Source: Planctomycetia bacterium (GTDB taxonomy: Bacteria; Planctomycetota; Planctomycetia; Pirellulales; UBA1268). Taken from it: a stretch of DNA of 5,220 bases. A model generated the notes under the pieces. The model saw nothing but the letters and a program-made list of their open reading frames with translations, had not been told where the DNA came from and did no database searches. The DNA lies in NCBI GenBank assembly GCA_009923125.1, contig RFUD01000196.1:1-5220 (forward strand). The letters are read 5' to 3'. Below, piece by piece: positions 1 to 5,220 of this stretch. The translations under genes were made by a program, and so were the position numbers. How positions within the stretch are numbered: the first letter of the stretch is position 1; every line of letters begins with the position of its first letter.

Positions 1-1
1 G

Positions 2-847
2 GGGCTGCGGCCGACGGTCATCCACGCCTGGGGCCGTGCGGCGGCCGGGCTCGTCGGTGCCGTGCAGACCCTGGCGCTCGGCCCGCGGGCGGTCGCCCAT
101 CTGGCGACCGGGCCCCGGACGCGACTCGTGGGGCATGCGCTGCGCCGGTTCGATCGCGTCATCGCCGTGTCGGACGGCGTGGCGGGGCGGTGTGCGGCGG
201 TGGGCGTCCCGTCGGACCGCATCGACGTCATTCCGCCGGGAATCGTCGCCGCGGACCCGTCCGGCATCGACCGTGCGGAGATCGCGCGACGGCTGGGGCT
301 CCGCATCGACGCCCAGTGGACGCTGTGCGTGGCCCCGCTCGCGCCGGCGGCACGCCTCGAACGCCTCCTGTGGGCGATCGACCAGTTGGCCGTGGTGCAC
401 CGCGAGGTGGAGCACGTGCTCGTGGGCCAGGGACGATTGTTCGATCGCGTGCTCAGGAGGGCGCGGGTGCAGCAACTCACCGACCGGTTGCGGGTGGTGT
501 CGCACATCGGCTTCGTTCCCGATCTCGTGCGCGAAAGCGGGCTCGTGTGGCAGTCGGGCGACGTGGCGTATGGCGGAGCGCTCCTCGACGGACTGGCCGC
601 CGGTGTCCCCGCGGTCGGCGTCGCCGCCGATGCGGCGCGGCAGATCATCGCCGACGGCGAGACGGGCCGCATCGTGGATGCCGATCCGGAGAGCGAGTTT
701 CCCCGGCGGGCCTTTCAGATTCTCGAGGACCGTGATCTCGCGTCCCGCTACGCCGCAGCCGCGCGTCGCCGGGCGGCCGAGCACTTCGCCGCCGGCCCCG
801 CGCTCGCCCGGCACGTGGAGGCGGTGGAGGGCGTCGTCAGACGCTGA
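2..847 (+). CDS. Glycosyltransferase, GT4/GT-B type, 5'-truncated by window edge
   Basis: Frame 2 is open from the first codon and ends at a TGA at 845-847, giving 281 residues of the C-terminal part of a larger protein; the GTG at 62 is only an internal codon. The sequence reads like a GT-B glycosyltransferase of group 1: VIHAWG (residues 6-11) resembles the end of the N-terminal Rossmann domain, RVIAVSDGVAGR (52-63) and DVIPPGI (75-81) mark the domain linker, VLVGQGRL (139-146) is the usual strand and glycine loop of the sugar-nucleotide domain, and LLDGLAAGVPAVG (194-206) is the signature donor-binding helix. The family transfers a sugar from a nucleotide donor, usually in the cytoplasm for cell-surface glycans; the acceptor cannot be read from sequence. 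Oddly, the catalytic EX7E motif is degenerate: the second Glu is Asp196 and the first is Val188. Activity may therefore be altered or lost. The gene converges on fhcA and overlaps its end by 11 bases, so no terminator fits between them. Confidence 0.85.
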   Translation, partial: GLRPTVIHAWGRAAAGLVGAVQTLALGPRAVAHLATGPRTRLVGHALRRFDRVIAVSDGVAGRCAAVGVPSDRIDVIPPGIVAADPSGIDRAEIARRLGLRIDAQWTLCVAPLAPAARLERLLWAIDQLAVVHREVEHVLVGQGRLFDRVLRRARVQQLTDRLRVVSHIGFVPDLVRESGLVWQSGDVAYGGALLDGLAAGVPAVGVAADAARQIIADGETGRIVDADPESEFPRRAFQILEDRDLASRYAAAARRRAAEHFAAGPALARHVEAVEGVVRR

Positions 848-2122
848 AGGTGACGCCCTCGGGCGTGGCCCGCACCACGCCGTCCTCGGCCACGAGGACG
901 CCCGCCTTGTAGACCTTCGCGGGCATCGAGAACATCCGCGCGAGGTCGCGGTCGGGTCGATAGAGCGTGATGTCGGCGTCGGCCCCGATGCCGAGGTGCC
1001 CCTTGCGGGTGAGGCCCGCGATCCGGGCCGGAGCCGCCCGCGTGACGATGCACAGTTCCTGGAGCGTGTAGGCCCGCGTGATTCCGGCCAGCGGCGAGCG
1101 TCTGCGGACGGCCGGATGGATTCGCCCCAGCGCCTCGCGGCGGAAGGCTTCGTCGCCGAGCAGTTGCATGAGCACCGGGTAGGCGGTGAAGTGGGCGCCG
1201 TTGGGATGGTCGGTGGACAGCGCCACCCGCCACGGATCGGCGGCCGTCAGGAACCACTCCAGGCCGATCGCCCACTGCCAGGCATGGATCAGGCTCTTCT
1301 CCCGGTAGGCGATCGGCAGCACGCCGCAGCCGCCCTCGAGGTGCAGGTCGTGCGACATCCAGGGCGTGCCGGTGGCGTGGGCGAGATGCTCCGCCGCGGC
1401 CGAGTCGCCGGTCATCGCGACGGTATCGCCGAACAGGATCTGCCCGACGTCGAGGGTCAGCGTGTCGTGCGCGTTGAAGTGCTCCACAAGCGGCGCGACG
1501 CCCGACCCGAACGATCCCTCGTCGAGATCCCCTCCCGCATAACTGTGAAACTGCACGTGCGCCAGGTGGGCCCGGACGCCGTCGAACGTGCGCATCGTCT
1601 CCAGCAGCGTCCGCCAGTTGCCCGGGAGGCCGAGGTTCGCCGTGTGCACGTGGAGCGGGTGCGGCAGGCCGAGACGTGCGACCGCCCGCGCCAGGCGGTC
1701 GAGGATGTGCCGGGGGGTGACCGGCCGCCCCGGCAGCGCCGTGTCGAGGTCGTGATGGTCGCCGCGGCGGCCCCGCTTCCAGAAGTCGGGGCCGCCCGGA
1801 TTGGCCACCTTCACGGCCCAACCGCGGCCCCGCACGAGCGCCGCACGCAGGACCGCATCGAGCCGGTCCTGATCGTCGACGCTGAGCGCTTCGAGCACCT
1901 GCCGCTCGTCGGCGGCCAACAGGTAGATGCCCTTGTCGAGGATCGGCAATTCGGCCAGTTCCGCATGGGCGACATCCGCCGCGCGAAGCCATCCGCATCC
2001 GCCGGCGGGGCGACGATGGCCCCGTCGTCCACCCAGATGTCGGCGATCACGCCGTCGAGGCCGTTGGCCGGGTCGTGCAGCACGCCGCCGACGAGGACGA
2101 ACCGGTGGGCGGTCGGGTTCAT
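837..2122 (-). pseudogene. fhcA: FhcA (formyltransferase/hydrolase complex subunit A), internally deleted and frameshifted
   Basis: FhcA is the amidohydrolase-type subunit that hydrolyses formylmethanofuran to formate in the H4MPT C1 pathway. The start is an ATG at 2122 overlapping the fhcB stop (ATGA), behind a GGAGG Shine-Dalgarno. About 46 residues read as a normal N-terminus, with the family-typical HDPANGLDG, DDGAIVAPP and then DADGF. Near 1975-1990 homology jumps frame to VAHAELAELPILDKGIY and continues cleanly to the TGA at 837-839. Counting from the TTG at 1949, this part keeps VKVANPGG (Lys47, the likely carboxylysine), HVHTANLG (His100, His102), HVQFH (131-135), STDHPNG (Asp247) and the closing GHLGIGADADI. 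Missing is the roughly 85-100 residue stretch with the His-X-His motif (MPGGVDxHxH in relatives) and the first barrel strands. Only about 57 codons separate the ATG from the TTG, so no frameshift could restore it. The 370 open codons after the break suggest recent damage or an assembly error. The two-part family match is strong; whether the lesion is real in the cell is unknown. Confidence 0.8.
1973..2004. repeat. Short direct repeats at the fhcA break
   Basis: CATCCGCCG occurs at 1973-1981 and again at 1996-2004, and the shorter CATCCG also at 1990-1995, directly adjacent to the latter copy. They fall where the two fhcA parts change frame. Such repeats can mark slippage or micro-homology-mediated deletion, but in GC-rich coding DNA 9-base repeats also arise by chance. 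That the repeats exist is certain; their role is inferred. Confidence 0.4.
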
Positions 2123-3096
2123 GCCCGGCCTCCGTGCGGCACGTCGCCGGCCTGGAACGTCGCGCCCAGCGCCTCGATCTCCGCCCGCATCGTCGCCGTC
2201 AAACCCGCGGCGATGCGCACGACCGCCAGGCGGTCGGCGGCCTGCGCGATCGCCGTCTCGACCTCCGCCGTCGCCGTTCCCACGACCACCACCGCGTCCA
2301 CCTCGCCACGCGCGAGGAGCCGACCGGCCGTGGCCTCGGCCGGCAGGAACACGGCGCCGGCACGTTCGGCGCGGGCGATGCCACCCGCGGCCCCGTACCG
2401 CCAGGTGCAGCAGGCGCGAAACGATGCGAACCGCTCCGCCCCGAGCGGCACCTCGAAGGCCGGGCGGTGGTGGGAGAGCGCCCGCACGAGTCGCACGATG
2501 CTCCAGGGCTCGAGACCCTCCGCGGCGCCGTCGTGGGCTGTCACGAACGCGACGCACCGGGCCTCCGTGATGGCGGAATGCAGCCCGCGGCAGACTGCGG
2601 CCACGGGATCGGCGAGGTGTTGCGGCTCGAGGCCGCCGTGCAGGCATTCCAGCGCACGGGCCGCATCGACGGCGTGGACCGGATCGAGCGGCAGGTGGAC
2701 GACGTCCGCGGCCATCCCGCCTGCCGGCTCCCGACCGACCGCGAACACGCGGCGCGCCGTGTCGCCGGGGAGCGGTGGCATGATGAACCGCTTCGGGAAG
2801 CCGGGTTCGACCGCATCCGGATCGCAGCACCAGAGCACGACGAGATCTGCCCGATCCCGCAGCTCCTCGCGGTCGGCCGTCACCTCGCCGACGCGGGCGA
2901 TCGTCGGCCCGGCGGCCCGCGCCAGGTCGGGATCGCCGGCGTCGATGGCGGCTCCGATCGTCTCGGCTAGGTCGCATGCCGCGACCACGACCTCGGGCGG
3001 CGCACCGACGAATCCGGTCACCAGGACGCGGCGCGATCCTGCGAGGGCCGCCGCGCCGCGCTGATCGACGGCGGAAGGACGGGTGAACGGCGTCAC
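2119..3096 (-). CDS. fhcB: FhcB-like subunit of the formyltransferase/hydrolase complex, short N-terminus
   Basis: This encodes a 325-residue protein related to subunit B of bacterial Fhc, a catalytically reduced descendant of the molybdenum/tungsten subunit of archaeal formylmethanofuran dehydrogenase. The match is seen in VLVTGFVGAPPEV followed by DLAETIGAAID (normally an L(A/S)R..A..LAD..GA.ID region), then VGEVTADREELRDRADLVVLW (usually GE..NRADLV.FWG.DP), CCTWRYGAAGG in place of the CTWQTGxP stretch, GEVDAVVVVGT and a C-terminal GATFQAGDVP. The GTG start at 3096 is chosen because it overlaps the upstream TGA (GTGA) and because upstream codons in this frame are Arg/Pro-rich shadow of the neighbouring gene. 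No Shine-Dalgarno is evident, which fits termination-reinitiation. No N-terminal CxxC-x3-C or ACPLA-type segment is present, so it cannot hold an iron-sulfur cluster there; bacterial FhcB proteins are known to have lost cofactors, so this may be partly normal. It is followed by fhcA in a 4-base overlap. It may be a structural partner of FhcA only. Confidence 0.72.
   Translation of the reverse strand: MTPFTRPSAVDQRGAAALAGSRRVLVTGFVGAPPEVVVAACDLAETIGAAIDAGDPDLARAAGPTIARVGEVTADREELRDRADLVVLWCCDPDAVEPGFPKRFIMPPLPGDTARRVFAVGREPAGGMAADVVHLPLDPVHAVDAARALECLHGGLEPQHLADPVAAVCRGLHSAITEARCVAFVTAHDGAAEGLEPWSIVRLVRALSHHRPAFEVPLGAERFASFRACCTWRYGAAGGIARAERAGAVFLPAEATAGRLLARGEVDAVVVVGTATAEVETAIAQAADRLAVVRIAAGLTATMRAEIEALGATFQAGDVPHGGRA
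2129..2133 (-). promoter_or_regulatory. Ribosome binding site of fhcA
   Basis: GGAGG on the minus strand lies 6 bases before the ATG at 2122, inside the last codons of fhcB. With the ATGA overlap it confirms the fhcA start, and it shows that the translation-initiation region is intact even though the body of the gene is damaged. Confidence 0.65.
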
Positions 3097-4121
3097 GGTT
3101 TCGGCACGACCCAGATGTTTCGGTACCGGACGGGGTTGCCGTGGTTCTGCAGGTGGAGCGGGCCCGTCGGCGCTTCCTCCCGGCGCGGCCCGCCGGGCGT
3201 GATCCCGCCGATCTCGACGTCGTCGTGGATCGAAACGCCGTTGTGCCGCACCGACAGCCGGGCGTTCCTCACCTTCCTCCCGGCCTCGAAACGCGGGGCC
3301 GTGAAGTCCACGTCGTAGGTCTGCCAGGCGAGCGGGGGCAGGCACATGTTCAAGGCCGGCGGGGCGGCCTTGTCGATGCCGCCGCACCCGTTGTCCTGCG
3401 GGTCGAGGCCGAAGCTGTCGAGCATCTGCACCTCGTAGCAGCCGCTGAAGTAGCCGCCACTGTTGCCGCGGGCCTGACCGCGGTCATGGGGCTGGTAGGG
3501 CAGGCGGAACTCCAGATGCCAGCGGGCATCGCCGAACGACTGCCGCGTGGAGACGCCCTCCATGAGCAGTCCGTCGGCCGTGATCCGTGGGGATTCCAGC
3601 GTGGCCTGCTCGTCCGCGGGGCCGGCGCCGTCGAAAATCACGACCGCCCCGGGCGGCGGTGCCTGGCCGAGCGTGGGGCTGGTCCGATCGACCTTGGGGA
3701 ACCGTGCTGCCTCACTGCCGTCGTCGCCGATCACGACGAGCGCGGCGCCCCGAATCTCGCCACGCCGCTGCTGGCCCGTCCAGTCCACCCCCTCGACGGT
3801 GACCACGGCACCGTCGCCGGCGTCGCGGCGCGTGCCCTTGCCGAGGAGTTTCTGCGGTGGCGTCCAGCCGTCGCCGGGGAGCCCGCCCGGATAGGCGACG
3901 ACGTCGAACCGCCCGTCACCCCGGGCCACGACCTGGATGCCGACGCCGAGTTTCTCACCGCCGATTTCCGCCTCGCCGGCGTACTCGCCCTGGAACGTGA
4001 AGTCGCCGTCGGCCTGTGTGGGGTCCGTGAAGGTCGCGCCGGTGGGCTCCGCGGCGGGAGTGGTGATGATCGTCGTGGCCAGCACGACGACGCACGCGAG
4101 GACGGCCTGTGAAACATGCAT
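3093..4121 (-). CDS. Secreted DUF1080 (3-keto-disaccharide hydrolase domain) protein
   Basis: The product has 342 residues. The ATG at 4121 is chosen because GGAG sits 7 bases upstream and a clear signal peptide follows: MHVSQ, a hydrophobic core (residues 6-19) and a likely cleavage after TPAA (22-24/25). The mature protein is exported to the periplasm or beyond. Residues 41-145 form a beta-rich leader region (FQGEY, GEKLGVGIQVVARGDGRFDV, YPGGLPGDGW) of a sort I recall in front of planctomycete DUF1080 domains. Residues 155-342 are the DUF1080 domain, a concanavalin-like sandwich: VIFDG, W-HLEFRLP, RGNSGGYFSGCYEVQMLDSF (218-237), GCGGIDK, LPPLAWQTYDVDF, RLSVRHNGVSIHDD and the typical end HLQNHGNPVRYRNIWV. 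The Pfam family is named for hydrolysis of 3-keto sugars; the substrate here is unknown. The gene begins 82 bases after the DUF1552 stop and ends in a GTGA overlap with fhcB, an unexpected partner. The family assignment is firm, the role is not. Confidence 0.88.
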   Translation of the reverse strand: MHVSQAVLACVVVLATTIITTPAAEPTGATFTDPTQADGDFTFQGEYAGEAEIGGEKLGVGIQVVARGDGRFDVVAYPGGLPGDGWTPPQKLLGKGTRRDAGDGAVVTVEGVDWTGQQRRGEIRGAALVVIGDDGSEAARFPKVDRTSPTLGQAPPPGAVVIFDGAGPADEQATLESPRITADGLLMEGVSTRQSFGDARWHLEFRLPYQPHDRGQARGNSGGYFSGCYEVQMLDSFGLDPQDNGCGGIDKAAPPALNMCLPPLAWQTYDVDFTAPRFEAGRKVRNARLSVRHNGVSIHDDVEIGGITPGGPRREEAPTGPLHLQNHGNPVRYRNIWVVPKP

Positions 4122-4128
4122 GAGACGG

Positions 4129-4132
4129 CTCC
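4129..4132 (-). promoter_or_regulatory. Ribosome binding site of the DUF1080 gene
   Basis: GGAG on the minus strand lies 7 bases before the ATG at 4121. It decides this start over the upstream in-frame codons, which reach back into the DUF1552 gene and have no signal peptide, and over another ATG at 4117 in a different frame. Confidence 0.65.
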
Positions 4133-4154
4133 AGGAGCGCAGCGATCGCCGAAG

Positions 4155-4184
4155 AGTATCGTCCGCCGGCCGGGCGACGTTCAA
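4155..4184 (-). promoter_or_regulatory. Possible sigma70-type promoter for the DUF1080-fhcB-fhcA unit
   Basis: In the 82-base gap (4122-4203), the minus strand has TTGAAC (4184-4179) and GATACT (4160-4155) separated by 18 bases, each matching 4 of 6 consensus positions. A start near 4148 would leave a leader of about 27 bases holding the Shine-Dalgarno of the DUF1080 gene. It is one of the few less GC-rich patches in the window. This rests on pattern only; planctomycete promoters are poorly defined, and read-through from the DUF1552 gene is equally possible. Confidence 0.3.
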
Positions 4185-4203
4185 CGCCGCCTGCGGACCA
4201 CCG

Positions 4204-5220
4204 TCAGGTGAGGCCCGCGAGCGGGCCGTCGCCGCAGTAGTCGGGGTTGCCGAACCGGACGAGCGACGTGTGGCCCATCGCATGGGCCAGGGAAAGGTGG
4301 AGCCGGTTGTGCGGCACGCCCGGGAACTGCATGGCCCGGCCCATCGCAAATCCGAGACCGCCGCCGATCATCACCCAGGGGATGTCCTCGAGCGAGTGCG
4401 AGTTGCCCTCGCCGAGCTCGTTCGTCCAGAGGATCGTGGTGTGGTCGAGGAGCGAGCCCGACCCGCCCGGTTCGGGCGTTTCGGCGAGCCGCTTCGCGAG
4501 ATGGGCGATCTCACCGGCATACCACGCGTTGATCTTCGTGAGCTTCTCCTGGGCGGCCTCGTTCGTGTTCGGCTCGTGGGATAGTTCGTGCTGCCCCTCG
4601 TCCACCCCGATCCACTTCATGTGCGGCTGGCCGACCGAGTTCGTGAACTGGAGCGTCGTCACGCGGGCGAAGTCTGCGGCGAGGGACGAGACGACGAGTT
4701 CGATCTGCATCCGGCTGATCTTCGGCATCCGGTCGTTCTGCTCGACGATGCCCTGCTCGAGCACCGGCACGGGATGCTCGGCGTGCTCACGCTGGCTCGC
4801 CAGCTCCTTCTCGAAGTCGCGGACGAGCGCCGTATGCTCCTCGAGAATCCGGCGATCCTCGGCGGGGAGCGTCCCGGCCACCTTCTCCAGGTCTTCGTGC
4901 AGTTCGTCGAGCACGCTCCGCATGCTCTCGCGATCCTTCGTCTGGCCGTAGAGTTTCTCGAACATCTGGTAGGGGTCGTCGATCGGCGTCACCGGCTTGT
5001 TGGGCCCGGCGTAGACCATGCGCGTCCACGTGTCGGCGCGGTTGGGCACGAGCACGCCGAACTCGAGCGAGCCGAAGCGGGTGGCCGTTTCCGGCCGCGA
5101 CTGCAGATGGTTCTTGATCTCCTGGTCGATCGACAGGCCGCTCGCCCAGCCGGCGGGCGTCTCGCCGCCTCCCTGGATGTTGCCTGGAAAGAGCTCGATG
5201 CCGGTGAGCAGGCAGCCCAT
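4204..5220 (-). CDS. DUF1552 family protein, 5' end outside the window
   Basis: The frame is open to the right edge and ends with a TGA at 4204-4206; 338 residues are visible. The ATG at 5220 is probably internal, since family members are usually longer and begin with a twin-arginine-like signal that is not seen here. Recognisable DUF1552 stretches, numbered from that Met, are SIDQEIKNHL (30-39), DPYQMFEKLYG (82-92), an acidic helical region typical of the middle (97-147), ARVTTLQFTN (185-194), HELSHEPN (211-218) and WTNELGEGNSHSLEDIPWVM (265-284), closing with GHTSLVRFGNP and GPLAGLT. The family is abundant in planctomycetes, is generally predicted to be exported, resembles DUF1501/alkaline-phosphatase-like proteins, and is commonly encoded beside DUF1592-type haem proteins. 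Its biochemical function is not established. The downstream gene is 82 bases away on the same strand, so shared transcription is possible. Confidence 0.88.
   Translation of the reverse strand: MGCLLTGIELFPGNIQGGGETPAGWASGLSIDQEIKNHLQSRPETATRFGSLEFGVLVPNRADTWTRMVYAGPNKPVTPIDDPYQMFEKLYGQTKDRESMRSVLDELHEDLEKVAGTLPAEDRRILEEHTALVRDFEKELASQREHAEHPVPVLEQGIVEQNDRMPKISRMQIELVVSSLAADFARVTTLQFTNSVGQPHMKWIGVDEGQHELSHEPNTNEAAQEKLTKINAWYAGEIAHLAKRLAETPEPGGSGSLLDHTTILWTNELGEGNSHSLEDIPWVMIGGGLGFAMGRAMQFPGVPHNRLHLSLAHAMGHTSLVRFGNPDYCGDGPLAGLT

Noticed and set aside
748..1998. A - strand open frame of 416 codons in another frame over fhcA
   Set aside because: Arg/Pro-rich shadow; the overlapping frame ending at 837 carries the FhcA motifs.
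1950..2122. Programmed frameshift joining the two fhcA parts
   Set aside because: A frameshift would join the frames but could not supply the missing His-X-His segment; no slippery run was seen at the junction.
36..2570. A very long + strand open frame of 844 codons
   Set aside because: It is rich in Arg, Pro, Ala and Ser, crosses the glycosyltransferase, fhcA and part of fhcB in other frames, and shows no domain. GC-rich DNA lacks chance stops, so it is a shadow.
3141..4112. A + strand open frame opposite the DUF1080 gene
   Set aside because: It looks more protein-like than most shadows but has no recognisable motif or Shine-Dalgarno, while the opposite strand has a signal peptide and full DUF1080 motifs.
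4161..4178. Near-palindrome GTCCGCCGGCCGGGCGAC in the intergenic gap
   Set aside because: Two mismatched pairs, no loop and no T-run on either strand; not a convincing terminator or operator, and such runs are common in GC-rich DNA.
4247..4951. A + strand Ser/Arg-rich open frame opposite the DUF1552 gene
   Set aside because: Antisense to clearly conserved DUF1552 blocks; low-complexity composition.

Overview
The window is GC-rich and fully coding-dense. It looks like a chromosomal piece of a planctomycete (Planctomycetota). The evidence is the combination of a DUF1552 protein and a secreted DUF1080 protein, two families heavily expanded in that phylum, with bacterial Fhc (formyltransferase/hydrolase complex) genes of tetrahydromethanopterin-linked C1 metabolism, which planctomycetes are known to carry. 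The assignment comes from gene content and recognised protein sequence, not from a database search.

Layout. A glycosyltransferase of the GT4/GT-B type enters from the left edge on the + strand and ends at 847. Everything else is on the - strand and reads right to left: a DUF1552 protein (5220 to 4204, N-terminus outside the window), an 82-base gap with a possible promoter and a good ribosome binding site, a secreted DUF1080 protein (4121 to 3093), fhcB (3096 to 2119) and fhcA (2122 to 837). The last three genes are joined by 4-base overlaps of the GTGA and ATGA kind, so they look like one translationally coupled unit. fhcA and the glycosyltransferase converge and overlap by 11 bases at their 3' ends.

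The main point of interest is the state of the Fhc genes. fhcA has a well-preserved start (strong Shine-Dalgarno, ATGA overlap) and a long, clean C-terminal part. The stretch between them that should carry the His-X-His metal-binding motif and the first barrel strands, roughly 85-100 residues, is missing in every frame, and the two remaining parts are in different frames. fhcB lacks the N-terminal cysteine-containing segment of archaeal FwdB/FmdB-type proteins and starts directly on the stop codon of the DUF1080 gene. No fhcC or fhcD follows. So the locus is either a recently damaged or reduced Fhc module, or it carries an assembly error at fhcA.

If fhcA were intact, FhcA and FhcB would be two subunits of the cytoplasmic complex that releases formate from formyl-H4MPT. 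The DUF1080 and DUF1552 proteins belong to the exported, polymer-degradation-related repertoire of planctomycetes and have no known functional tie to Fhc. No RNA gene, CRISPR array, insertion sequence or phage gene was seen.
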